Assembly (NCBI RefSeq): GCF_007858275.1
Contig: NZ_VFEV01000026.1
Location: 28,660-92,659 of the forward strand
Direction of reading: 5' to 3'
Length of the DNA: 64,000 nucleotides
Source of the DNA: Pseudomonas proteolytica
GTDB lineage: Bacteria; Pseudomonadota; Gammaproteobacteria; Pseudomonadales; Pseudomonadaceae
Shown here piece after piece: positions 35,947-44,534 of this stretch. A program made the translations under genes and the position numbers. The notes beneath the pieces were generated by a model. That model was not told the DNA's origin. It saw only the letters and a program-made list of their open reading frames with translations, and did not search any database. Every line of letters starts with the position of its first letter. The first letter of the stretch is position 1.

Positions 35947-36200
35947 GGGGTGACTCCCGGCAATGAAGGCTGGTCTTATTTGCGGCAAATTATTGGCCGC
36001 GCGCGATAAAGCAGCAATTTAAAATGTACCAACCGGTTAGTTTTATGGGCGATTATCGAACACAATGGCGATTGGTGAATTGACGATTTTTTAGCCGCTG
36101 CGCACCATCGATTGCGCATCCAGGGCCGTTTTTTTGTTGGCGCGCACCTGTGATCACGACCCAGAACACACCATAAAAATTTCAAAAACGGGTACCTCTC

Positions 36201-37535
36201 ATGCCTTCGCAAAATTCCGCCGTGGCCCCGCGCCCCGGCAACCCGCAAGCGGCCATTGGCGACAAGATTCGCGGCGCCCTCGCCGTCGGCAAAACCCGCT
36301 GGGGCATGCTGGCCCTGGTGTTTTTCGCCACCACCCTGAACTACATCGACCGTGCCGCCCTGGGCGTAATGCAGCCGATCCTGGCCAAGGAGATGAGCTG
36401 GACGGCGATGGACTACGCCAACATCAACTTCTGGTTCCAGGTCGGCTACGCCATTGGTTTTGTCTTGCAAGGCCGGTTGATCGACCGGGTCGGCGTCAAG
36501 CGCGTGTTCTTCTGTGCGGTGCTGCTGTGGAGCATCGCCACCGGTGCCCACGGCCTGGCGACCTCGGCGGTGGGCTTTATGGTCTGCCGCTTTATCCTCG
36601 GCCTGACCGAAGCGGCCAACTACCCCGCCTGCGTCAAGACCACCCGCCTGTGGTTCCCCGCCGGTGAGCGCGCGGTGGCCACCGGCATCTTCAACGCCGG
36701 CACCAACGTCGGCGCCATGATGACCCCGATGCTGTTGCCGCTGGTGCTGCATGTGTGGGGTTGGCAGGCTGCCTTCCTGTGCATGGCGGCGCTGGGTGGG
36801 GTCTGGCTGGTGTTCTGGGGCCTGAAGTACTACAACCCCGAAGACCATCCGAGCGTGAAGCAATCGGAACTGGACTACGTGCAACAGGAAGTCGAGCCGG
36901 AACAACCTCGCGTGCCCTTCAGCCGTATCCTGCGCATGCGCGGCACATGGGCCTTCGCCATTGCCTACGCCCTGACCGCCCCGGTGTTCTGGTTCTACCT
37001 GTACTGGCTGCCGCCGTTTCTCAACCAGCAATACAACCTGGGGATCAACGTGACCCAGATGGGCATCCCGCTGATCATCATCTACCTGACGGCGGACTTC
37101 GGCAGCGTGGGCGGCGGGATTCTGTCCTCGTTCCTCATCGGTCGCGGCATGCAGCCGATCAAGGCGCGCTTGCTGTCGATGCTGCTGTTTGCCTGCTGCA
37201 TCGTCGGCGTGATCATGGCTGCAGGCTCCAGCCAGCTATGGGTCGCGGTGTTTGCCATCTCCCTGGCCATCGGCGCACACCAGGCCTGGACCGCCAATAT
37301 CTGGAGCCTGGTGATGGACTACACGCCCAAGCACATGATGAGCACGGTGTTCGGTTTTGGCGGGATGTGCGCGGCCATCGGCGGGATGTTCATGACGCAG
37401 ATCGTCGGCCATATCCTGACCGTGACCAACAACAACTACACCGTGCTGTTCACCCTGATCCCGGCGATGTACTTCCTCGCCCTGACCTGGATGTACTTCA
37501 TGGCGCCGCGCAAGATTCCGACGGTCGAGGTCTGA
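36201..37535 (+). CDS. MFS importer of the quinate/shikimate cluster
   Basis: This 444-residue transporter has 12 predicted helices and the anion-cation symporter pattern (LNYIDRAALGVMQPIL near residue 50, GRLIDRVGVKRV, FILGLTEAANYPACVK). It is divergent from quiC with 254 bases between the starts. Uptake of quinate, shikimate, dehydroshikimate or a related acid is inferred from its place, which matches PA0241 of P. aeruginosa. The exact substrate is not known. Confidence 0.85.
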   Translation: MPSQNSAVAPRPGNPQAAIGDKIRGALAVGKTRWGMLALVFFATTLNYIDRAALGVMQPILAKEMSWTAMDYANINFWFQVGYAIGFVLQGRLIDRVGVKRVFFCAVLLWSIATGAHGLATSAVGFMVCRFILGLTEAANYPACVKTTRLWFPAGERAVATGIFNAGTNVGAMMTPMLLPLVLHVWGWQAAFLCMAALGGVWLVFWGLKYYNPEDHPSVKQSELDYVQQEVEPEQPRVPFSRILRMRGTWAFAIAYALTAPVFWFYLYWLPPFLNQQYNLGINVTQMGIPLIIIYLTADFGSVGGGILSSFLIGRGMQPIKARLLSMLLFACCIVGVIMAAGSSQLWVAVFAISLAIGAHQAWTANIWSLVMDYTPKHMMSTVFGFGGMCAAIGGMFMTQIVGHILTVTNNNYTVLFTLIPAMYFLALTWMYFMAPRKIPTVEV

Positions 37536-37536
37536 C

Positions 37537-38415
37537 TCACCGCCGCCGCTGCTGCCAGGCAGCGGCCAACCCGCTCAGGCAGATCACTCCGATCCCGACC
37601 ACCGTGGTCAGGTCCGGGGTGTGGTTGAACACCAGCCAGCCCAATAACCCCGCAAACACGATCTGGCAATAGCCGAACGGCGCCAGCAAGGCCGGCGCAG
37701 CGAAGCGGAAGGCCTGGGTCAGCATCAAGTGCGCGGTCATCCCGCAACTGCCCAGCGCCAGCATCAACAGGCCATGACCCAGGGTTGGCACCACCCAGAA
37801 GAACGGCACCAGCGCGCTCATCACCAAGGTGTTGCACAGGCCGGCGAAGAAGTTGCTGGTGGTCGGGCTGTCGTACTGGCTGAGGATGCGGGTCAGCAGT
37901 TGGTAGAAACAGAAGAACAACGCCGAGACCAAGGGCAACAACACCGCCGGGGTGAACAACTCACCACCGGGATGCACGATGATGATCACCCCGACAAACC
38001 CGCAGATCACCGCCAGCCATTGGCCCCGCGTCACATGCTCGCCCAGCAGCGGCACCGACAGGGCCGTCACCAGGATCGGCGCGAGAAAGTTCACCGCCGT
38101 GGCTTCCGCCAGCGGGATGTAATGCAAGGCTGCGGTAAAAAACAGGCTGGTACCCAGCAGGCACAGGGCCCTGGCGACCTGCAACAACGGGCGTTTACTG
38201 CGCAGCACGCGCAAGCCCGATTGCGGCAGGAAAATCCCCGCCATCAGCAGCGTATGCACCATGTAGCGGGCCCACACCACCATCACGATGGGATAGAACC
38301 CGGCCAGGTACTTGGACAAGGCGTCATGGCTGGAAAACAGGAGCGTCGCCAGTACAATCAGCGCGATGCCCTTGAAGGGATGGTTGACGCCGGAAAGAGG
38401 GGTGCTGAGGGTCAT
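37537..38415 (-). CDS. EamA/DMT-family transporter
   Basis: This 292-residue protein has about ten hydrophobic helices in two EamA repeats (LLFSSHDALSKYLAG in the first, SALFFCFYQLLTRIL in the second). The ATG at 38415 is preferred to the open frame reaching 38454. It converges with the MFS gene, whose stop lies 2 bases away. The substrate is unknown. Confidence 0.85.
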   Translation of the reverse strand: MTLSTPLSGVNHPFKGIALIVLATLLFSSHDALSKYLAGFYPIVMVVWARYMVHTLLMAGIFLPQSGLRVLRSKRPLLQVARALCLLGTSLFFTAALHYIPLAEATAVNFLAPILVTALSVPLLGEHVTRGQWLAVICGFVGVIIIVHPGGELFTPAVLLPLVSALFFCFYQLLTRILSQYDSPTTSNFFAGLCNTLVMSALVPFFWVVPTLGHGLLMLALGSCGMTAHLMLTQAFRFAAPALLAPFGYCQIVFAGLLGWLVFNHTPDLTTVVGIGVICLSGLAAAWQQRRR

Positions 38416-38608
38416 TGAATTCTCGTGCGTGACAGGCTGAAATGACCGCCGCAAGCAGTGGCACTCAACGCGCTAATCTAGAGCGGGTGGTGCATCGGTC
38501 TCAAGAGCATAACCAAACAGCGGGCGATCAGCGCACTAAATTGCCCAAACCCAGTCCAACGCTGCACGCCAGCCTGCCATTGCACGCTTTTTAACCAAGG
38601 CCCACTCC

Positions 38609-39022
38609 ATGAAAAAATCCCTGTTGCTCCTTTCGACCCTCGCCCTGCTCAGCGCCTGCGATAAACCCCCCGAGGCCCCGAAGCCGGCGCCGCCCTCGGT
38701 GCAGGCGACCCTGGTCCCGGAAACCCTGCCCACCGACAAATGGGTCGGCAAATGGATCGGCGTCGAAGGCCTGCACCTGACGGTCAGCAAAGACGACAGC
38801 ATTGGCCGCGGGCACTACCTGCTGACCATGCAATACGGCCTTGATGCAGATGCCTCCGGCACCTTCAAGGGCGAGGCCGGCGAAGACGGCATCATCTTCA
38901 ACCGCCCCGACGGCCCGCAAGTGCTGCGCGCCGGCGACGGTGCCGCGACCGGTTTGAAATGGCTGGCTGATAAAAAAGATTGCCTGGTGGTCAATACGGG
39001 CGAAGGGTATTGCCGCGAATAA
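38609..39022 (+). CDS. Small lipoprotein of unknown function
   Basis: This 137-residue protein has a type II signal peptide with lipobox LLSAC (cysteine at 17), a proline-rich linker (PPEAPKPAPPSV) and a beta-rich domain (WVGKWIGVEGLHLTVS) ending in a second cysteine pair region (DCLVV, GYCRE). It is probably anchored in the outer membrane. I do not recognise a family. Confidence 0.8.
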   Translation: MKKSLLLLSTLALLSACDKPPEAPKPAPPSVQATLVPETLPTDKWVGKWIGVEGLHLTVSKDDSIGRGHYLLTMQYGLDADASGTFKGEAGEDGIIFNRPDGPQVLRAGDGAATGLKWLADKKDCLVVNTGEGYCRE

Positions 39023-39054
39023 CGGCCATACTCAATCACCACAACCCCGATTAC

Positions 39055-39154
39055 TGTAGGAGCGAGCTTGCTCGCGAAAGTCGTTAACGCTAACGCCGCA
39101 TGCCTGGTTTAACGCGGTGCCTTTGCGTTTTTCGCGAGCAAGCTCGCCCCTACA
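39055..39154. repeat. REP pair, inverted (GAGCGAGCTTGCTCGCG type)
   Basis: TGTAGGAGCGAGCTTGCTCGCGAAA and its inverse flank AACGCCGCATGC...TTTAACGCGGTGCC. It is a close relative of the element at 13092-13190 and lies just before the ypfJ-like gene. Confidence 0.87.
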
Positions 39155-39179
39155 TAACGATCATCAAGAGGATTGCCAC

Positions 39180-40067
39180 ATGCTATGGAAAAAGGGTCGG
39201 CGCAGCGACAACGTGGTCGACGCGCGTAATGACGGCGGCGGTGGCGGCGGCATGCGCTTTGGCGGCGGCAAGGGCCTGAGCCTGACCGCTATCGTGCTGA
39301 TCGTCGGCATCGGCCTGCTGACCGGCCAGGACCCGATGCAAATCCTCGGGCAACTGAGCGGCCAGATGACCGAGCAAGCCCCCTCGGTCAGCCCGCAAAC
39401 ACGCCAGGCACCACCGGCCAACGATGAACAGGCGGACTTCGTGCGTGCCGTGCTGGGCGATACCGAAGACACCTGGGGCCAGGTGTTCCAGGAAAACGGC
39501 CTGGCCTACAAGAATCCCAAGCTGATCCTGTTCCGTGGCCGAGTGAATTCCGCCTGCGGCGGCGCCACCTCCGCCAGCGGCCCGTTCTATTGCCCGGCCG
39601 ACCAGCAGGTCTACCTGGACCTGGACTTCTTCCGGGAAATGTCCCAACGCTTCCAGGCGGCCGGCGATTTTGCCCAGGCTTATGTGATCGCCCACGAAGT
39701 GGGTCACCACGTGCAAACCCTGCTGGGGATTTCGTCGAAAATCCAGGTCGCGCGCCAGCAAGGCCGGCAGATGCAAGGCGATGGTGGCCTGCTGGTCCGC
39801 CAGGAACTGCAAGCCGACTGCTTCGCCGGGGTCTGGGCCAACCGTGCGCAAAAACGCCTGAACTGGCTGGAGCCGGGTGATATCGAAGAGGCGCTGAACG
39901 CTGCCAACGCCATCGGCGATGACCGCTTGCAGCAGCAGGGCCAAGGCCGCGTAGTACCGGACTCGTTCACCCATGGCACTTCGCAACAGCGCGTGCGCTG
40001 GTTCAAGACCGGGTTTGCCCAGGGCCAGATCAGCCAATGCGACACGTTTTCGGCCAAGAGTCTGTAA
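39180..40067 (+). CDS. ypfJ: Neutral zinc metallopeptidase, YpfJ/KPN_02809 family
   Basis: This 295-residue protein has a glycine-rich N-terminal stretch (GGGGGGMRFGGGKG), one transmembrane helix (LSLTAIVLIVGIGLLTG) and a peptidase domain with the zinc site HEVGHHV near residue 173, then QELQADCFAGVWA with the third ligand. YCPADQQVYLDLDFF is also typical. The ATG at 39180 has AGAGGA upstream; the frame is open to 39117 through a REP element. Physiological substrates are unknown. Confidence 0.92.
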   Translation: MLWKKGRRSDNVVDARNDGGGGGGMRFGGGKGLSLTAIVLIVGIGLLTGQDPMQILGQLSGQMTEQAPSVSPQTRQAPPANDEQADFVRAVLGDTEDTWGQVFQENGLAYKNPKLILFRGRVNSACGGATSASGPFYCPADQQVYLDLDFFREMSQRFQAAGDFAQAYVIAHEVGHHVQTLLGISSKIQVARQQGRQMQGDGGLLVRQELQADCFAGVWANRAQKRLNWLEPGDIEEALNAANAIGDDRLQQQGQGRVVPDSFTHGTSQQRVRWFKTGFAQGQISQCDTFSAKSL

Positions 40068-41045
40068 ATGAATAAACGCTGCGGATGGCTGCTGGGCCTG
40101 CTGATCACCTGCTCGACCGCCACCCTGGCCGCCGGGCAGGCGGTCAAGGTGATCAGCCCCGATCGATTCACCCTGCAAGCCGGCGACCTGAGCCTGGGCC
40201 TTAGCCAGGACTGGCGCCAGCCGCTGCCACAGGTCACCCGCGCGTTGATTATCGTGCATGGCCGACTGCGCAACGCCCAGACCTACCTCAAAAGCGCCAA
40301 AGACGCCGCCGCCCACGCCGGGCAAAGTGCCAATACCCTGGTGATCGCGCCGCAGTTCCTCAACGATGCCGATGTCCAGCGCCATCACTTGGGCGACAGC
40401 GTGCTGCGCTGGCACGGTAATGCCTGGATGGCGGGCGAGTCGTCAATCGGCCATGGCCAGATCAGCTCCTACGGTGCCCTGGACCAAATCATCAAGCACC
40501 TGGGCAACCGCAAACTATTCCCGGCCCTCAAAGAAATAGTGATCGCCGGGCATTCCGGGGGTGGCCAGGTGGTGCAACGCTTTGCCCTGACCGGTCACGA
40601 CCACCCGGCCCTGCAAGCGGCGGGGATCAGCCTGCGCTATGTGATCGCCAACCCGTCGTCCTATGCCTACTTCAGCCCGCAACGCCCGGTGCAATTCGCG
40701 CCGGCCAGTTGCTCAGGATTCAACGACTGGAAGTACGGCATGCAAAAGCTGCCGGCCTACGCCAACGGCCAAAGCCCCGAGCAACTGGAAAAAGCCTACG
40801 CCGCGCGCGAAATCACCTACCTGCTCGGCCAGCAGGACACAGACCCCAACCATCCGGCCCTGGACAAAAGCTGCGCAGCCGAGACCCAGGGCGCCTACCG
40901 GCTGATTCGCGGGCACAACTATTTCAACTACCTCAAGCAACGCCATCCGCAGTTGAGCCAGCGGTTGGTTGAAGTGCCAGGGGTGGGGCATGACGGCGAC
41001 AAGATGTTCACCTCGCCGCAGGGGCAGGCGGTCCTGTTCCACTAA
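40068..41045 (+). CDS. Secreted alpha/beta hydrolase
   Basis: This 325-residue protein has a signal peptide ending near TATLAAGQ, then an alpha/beta-hydrolase core with IIVHGRLRNA and the nucleophile elbow AGHSGGG (serine near residue 165); the final histidine is probably in VPGVGHDGDKMF. The ATG follows the ypfJ stop with no gap, so the two may be co-translated. Whether it is an esterase, lipase or other hydrolase is not clear. Confidence 0.82.
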   Translation: MNKRCGWLLGLLITCSTATLAAGQAVKVISPDRFTLQAGDLSLGLSQDWRQPLPQVTRALIIVHGRLRNAQTYLKSAKDAAAHAGQSANTLVIAPQFLNDADVQRHHLGDSVLRWHGNAWMAGESSIGHGQISSYGALDQIIKHLGNRKLFPALKEIVIAGHSGGGQVVQRFALTGHDHPALQAAGISLRYVIANPSSYAYFSPQRPVQFAPASCSGFNDWKYGMQKLPAYANGQSPEQLEKAYAAREITYLLGQQDTDPNHPALDKSCAAETQGAYRLIRGHNYFNYLKQRHPQLSQRLVEVPGVGHDGDKMFTSPQGQAVLFH

Positions 41046-41070
41046 TCCGTCAGACAAAACCCAATCAAAA

Positions 41071-41162
41071 ATGTGGGAGCGGGCTTGCTCGCGAAAGCAG
41101 CCTGTCAGTTGATGCATGTGCCGACTGACACACCGCTTTCGCGAGCAAGCCCGCTCCCACAT
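41071..41162. repeat. REP pair, inverted
   Basis: ATGTGGGAGCGGGCTTGCTCGCGAAAGC and its inverse lie between the convergent hydrolase and HAD genes. Confidence 0.88.
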
Positions 41163-41181
41163 TTGATTTTTGATGCTTGCT

Positions 41182-41769
41182 TTAGATCATCTGGCGTAAT
41201 GCCGCGCAGTCCCTGGCGTGCCAATCGGCCAATTCCGGCCATGGGTTTTCCGGCAAGTTCACCAACACCGTCCGCGTCCCCGCCGCCCGCCCGCAATCGA
41301 GGTCGAAGCGATAGTCACCCACCATCACCATCTCGCCGGGGGCCACGTCCCAGGCCTGCGCCAGTTTCAGCAGGCCACCGGGGTCCGGCTTGGGCGGGGC
41401 GTCGTCGCGGCCCAACACATCTTCCACGGCAAAACAGTCCGCCAGGCCGATGGCCTGCAAGGTAATGTGAGCCAGTTCCTGGGCATTGCGCGTCAGGATC
41501 CCCAGGCGATAGCCTCGGGCCGCCAAGTCCCGCACCAATTCCACCGCGCCCGCAGCTGCCACCGAACCCAGCGCCAGCTCCCGTTCATGCTCCAGCAACC
41601 AGGCATGCTTGGCCGCCGCTTCAGCCGCCGGCAACGCCGCCAAATGGGTGAGGATGTCGTCGGCAGGCGGAATGTCCAGGGCCACGCGGATCGCCGCGAA
41701 GTCATGCACAGCCACAGTCAGGGTGCCGTCCATATCAAACACCCAGTGTTTAACCTGCGCCAGGCTCAT
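41182..41769 (-). CDS. HAD-superfamily hydrolase, phosphatase-like
   Basis: This 195-residue enzyme shows all four HAD motifs: FDMDGTL (residues 11-17), ILTRNA, a lysine in KPDPGGL and MVGDYRFDLDCG. The cap is helical and small, as in phosphoglycolate phosphatase-like proteins. The ATG at 41769 overlaps the tesB stop by 4 bases; the frame is open two codons further with TTG. The substrate is unknown. Confidence 0.87.
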   Translation of the reverse strand: MSLAQVKHWVFDMDGTLTVAVHDFAAIRVALDIPPADDILTHLAALPAAEAAAKHAWLLEHERELALGSVAAAGAVELVRDLAARGYRLGILTRNAQELAHITLQAIGLADCFAVEDVLGRDDAPPKPDPGGLLKLAQAWDVAPGEMVMVGDYRFDLDCGRAAGTRTVLVNLPENPWPELADWHARDCAALRQMI

Positions 41770-42635
41770 GCCCAATCCTTGCGATGCCGGATCAAGCCTT
41801 CCTGAGTCACCGAGGCCACCAGTTGACCGGCGCGGTTATACACGCTGCCACGGGAGAAACCACGGGAATTGCCGGCCCATGGGCTGTCCATGGCGTACAG
41901 CAACCAGTCGTCGGCGCGCAGATCGGCGTGGAACCACAACGCGTGGTCGAGGCTGGCCACTTGCATATCCTTCTGCCACACCGTCTTGCCATGGGGCAGC
42001 AACGAGGTGGTCAGCAGGCCGAAGTCCGAGGCATAGGCCAGCAGGTATTTATGCAGCGCCGGTAAGTCGGCCAGGGCGCCATCGGCGCGGAACCACACGT
42101 ATTTGACCGGATCGGTGGGCTGCGGGTTGAACGGGTCTTTTTCGGTCACCGGCCGCACTTCGATCGGCTTGGGGCACAGCAGTTTTTCGCGCATGGCTTC
42201 GGGAATCAGGTGCGCCCGTTGCTGGGTCAGCTCCAACTCCGACGGCAAGTTCTCCGGCCCCACCACCACCGGCATGGTGGTCTGATGCTCGAAGCCTTCC
42301 TCGTCGTACTGGAACGAGGCGCTGCAGGTGAAGATCGGGTTGCCCTTCTGGATCGCCGTGACCCGACGCGTGCTGAAGCTGCCGCCATCGCGTACCCGGT
42401 CCACTTGATAGACCACCGGCAGGCCGGCATCCCCAGGACGCAGGAAATAGCCGTGCAACGAATGCACATGCCGCGCTTCTTCGACGGTCTGGCTGGCCGC
42501 CGACAGCGACTGGCCCAATACCTGGCCGCCGAACAGTTGGCGAAAGCCCAAGTCCTGGCTACGGCCGCGAAAGAGGTTTTCTTCAATCGGTTCCAGGGTC
42601 AGCAAATCGACCAGATCTTCCAACACTTGGCTCAT
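41766..42635 (-). CDS. tesB: Acyl-CoA thioesterase II
   Basis: This 289-residue double-hotdog enzyme hydrolyses acyl-CoA to free acid and CoA. It has LFRGRSQDLGFRQLFGGQVLGQ at the N-terminus, HSLHGYFLRPGD, LWFHADLRADDWLLYAMDSP and SRGFSRGSVYN at the C-terminus. GAGGAG precedes the ATG. It is coupled by ATGA overlap to the HAD gene. Confidence 0.95.
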   Translation of the reverse strand: MSQVLEDLVDLLTLEPIEENLFRGRSQDLGFRQLFGGQVLGQSLSAASQTVEEARHVHSLHGYFLRPGDAGLPVVYQVDRVRDGGSFSTRRVTAIQKGNPIFTCSASFQYDEEGFEHQTTMPVVVGPENLPSELELTQQRAHLIPEAMREKLLCPKPIEVRPVTEKDPFNPQPTDPVKYVWFRADGALADLPALHKYLLAYASDFGLLTTSLLPHGKTVWQKDMQVASLDHALWFHADLRADDWLLYAMDSPWAGNSRGFSRGSVYNRAGQLVASVTQEGLIRHRKDWA

Positions 42636-42679
42636 ACACTCTCCTCAGAGCAAAACGGTTTCTACCTTCTATTTTCTAC

Positions 42680-42779
42680 TGTAGGAGCGAGCATGCTCGC
42701 GAAAAAACCAGAGACGCCGCTGGGTATCAGGCCCTGCGCGTTATCGTTGACGTTTTTCGCGAGTAAGCCCGCTCCTACA
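42680..42779. repeat. REP pair, inverted (GAGCGAGCATGCTCGCG type)
   Basis: TGTAGGAGCGAGCATGCTCGCGAAAAA and an imperfect inverse (TTTTTCGCGAGTAAGCCCGCTCCTACA) lie between tesB and the GNAT gene. Confidence 0.83.
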
Positions 42780-42794
42780 AGTATTACCGCCTGC

Positions 42795-43364
42795 TTATCC
42801 GTGCAGCGTGTCCAACCATTGGGCGCGGGTGATGCGATACAACACATGATGGCGCAGGGGATCGTCCGCCGCGAGCCTGGGGTGCTGAAAATCTGCGGCC
42901 GGATCGTAATGCATGCCGATGGCCTGCATGACTTTCTGCGACGGCAAGTTGGGCTCGGTGGTGAAGGCCACTATCTCGTCCAACTGCAAACGGTCAAAAC
43001 CACAGCGCAATGCGGTCCAGGCCGCCTCACTGGCAAACCCCAGGCCCCAGTGCTCGCGGGCCAGGCGCCAGCCTATTTCCACCGCCGGGGTGAAGTCGGC
43101 GTCAAAGCCAACATTCAGCAACCCCGTCAGGCCGATAAACTCGCCGCTGTCCTTGCGTTCCAGGGCCCACAGGCCAAAGCCGTACTCGGCAAAATGCCCA
43201 CGTATTCGCCCGATCAATGCCGCGCTTTCCAGGCGATCCAAGGGGGCCGGGAAATAGCGCATCACCTGCGGATCGGCGCACATCCGGGCAAACGTCGGCA
43301 GATCGCTGTCGCGCCACTGGCGCAGCACCAGGCGCGCGCTTTCCAACTCAAGTATCGGCTCCAT
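42795..43364 (-). CDS. GNAT-family N-acetyltransferase, RimJ/RimL-like
   Basis: This 189-residue protein opens with LESARLVLRQWRDSDLPTFARM, then GLWALERKDSGEFIGLTGL and the acetyl-CoA region REHWGLGFASEAAWTALRC, all typical of ribosomal-protein-alanine-type acetyltransferases. GGGAGGGG precedes the ATG. The acceptor is unknown; many relatives modify small molecules rather than proteins. Confidence 0.87.
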   Translation of the reverse strand: MEPILELESARLVLRQWRDSDLPTFARMCADPQVMRYFPAPLDRLESAALIGRIRGHFAEYGFGLWALERKDSGEFIGLTGLLNVGFDADFTPAVEIGWRLAREHWGLGFASEAAWTALRCGFDRLQLDEIVAFTTEPNLPSQKVMQAIGMHYDPAADFQHPRLAADDPLRHHVLYRITRAQWLDTLHG

Positions 43365-43439
43365 CGTTCCCCTCCCTTGCCATGTGCGTGAGTGTACAGC
43401 GCTGTTAAGATCCGTCGCTGGTTCCTGTCAGAAATTGCC

Positions 43440-44360
43440 ATGCCTTTGCCACTGATCTACCACGACGACTACAGCCCCGAGTTCCCAGCGGATCATCGCT
43501 TCCCCATGGACAAGTTCCGGCTGCTGCGCGATCACCTGGTCGACAGCGGCCTGACCCAGGACAGCCAACTGCTGCGCCCACAATTATGCCCGGCCGAGGT
43601 CCTCGCCCTGGCCCATGACCCTGGCTATATCGAACGCTATATGAGCGGTGAGTTGTCCCGCGAAGACCAACGGCGCCTGGGCCTGCCCTGGAGCGAAGCC
43701 CTGGCCCGGCGCACCGTGCGCGCAGTCGGCGGCTCGTTGCTGGCGGCCGAACAGGCCCTGGAACACGGCCTGGCCTGCCACCTGGCGGGCGGCACCCACC
43801 ATGCCCACTACGACTACCCGGCGGGCTTCTGCATCTTCAATGACCTGGCGGTGATCAGCCACTACCTGCTGGCCAGCGGGCGGGTCAACCGAGTGCTGAT
43901 CTTCGACTGTGACGTGCATCAAGGCGATGGCACCGCGCGCATCCTCCACGACACGCCGGATGCCATTACCGTGTCCCTGCACTGCGAAAAGAACTTCCCG
44001 GCGCGCAAGGCCACCAGCGACTGGGATATCCCGCTGCCCATGGGCATGGGCGATGCCGACTACCTCAAGGTGGTGGACGACGCCCTCAACTACCTGCTGC
44101 CGCTCTACCAGCCCGACCTGGTGCTGTATGACGCGGGTGTCGATGTGCACAAGGACGACGCCCTGGGTTATCTCAAGCTGACAGACGCAGGCGTCGCCGC
44201 CCGGGACGAAAGCGTGATGCGCCATTGCCTGGGCCGCGACATTCCGGTGGTGGGCGTAATTGGCGGCGGCTACAGCAAGGATCGCCCTGCCCTGGCCCGT
44301 CGCCATGGCATCCTGCATCACAGTGCCCAACGGGTGTGGACATCATCAGGCTGTCATTGA
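43440..44360 (+). CDS. Histone-deacetylase-family hydrolase
   Basis: This 306-residue zinc hydrolase has GGTHHAHYDYPAGFCIFNDLA with the paired histidines, FDCDVHQGDGTA with the zinc ligands, YDAGVDVHKDDALG with the second aspartate and GGGYSKD with the transition-state tyrosine, so the active site looks complete. Bacterial members remove acetyl groups from polyamines, acetoin-linked proteins or other amines. The ATG at 43440 starts the conserved region; the frame is open to 43392. Confidence 0.9.
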   Translation: MPLPLIYHDDYSPEFPADHRFPMDKFRLLRDHLVDSGLTQDSQLLRPQLCPAEVLALAHDPGYIERYMSGELSREDQRRLGLPWSEALARRTVRAVGGSLLAAEQALEHGLACHLAGGTHHAHYDYPAGFCIFNDLAVISHYLLASGRVNRVLIFDCDVHQGDGTARILHDTPDAITVSLHCEKNFPARKATSDWDIPLPMGMGDADYLKVVDDALNYLLPLYQPDLVLYDAGVDVHKDDALGYLKLTDAGVAARDESVMRHCLGRDIPVVGVIGGGYSKDRPALARRHGILHHSAQRVWTSSGCH

Positions 44361-44398
44361 AGTGTGGTTGCGTTACCCACAATGCCTGTGGAACGGCC

Positions 44399-44407
44399 TG
44401 TGGATAA
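44399..44407 (-). promoter_or_regulatory. DnaA box, perfect match
   Basis: TGTGGATAA is the exact complement of the DnaA box TTATCCACA. It lies in the gap between the deacetylase and TIGR03862 genes. Confidence 0.5.
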
Positions 44408-44534
44408 GTTGAGCGTAAGCGCCTGCAAGGCACACGCCACATAGGGTGTAGGAACGTGTACGTTTTTTGATCAGGCAGTTTCGCGGTGCTCGGGTAGAAT
44501 GCTCGGCCTACTTCGCCGAACCGCAGTCACCACC

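Noticed and set aside
39117..39179. N-terminal extension of the ypfJ-like gene
   Set aside because: It is read from a REP arm; the ATG at 39180 has a proper ribosome site.
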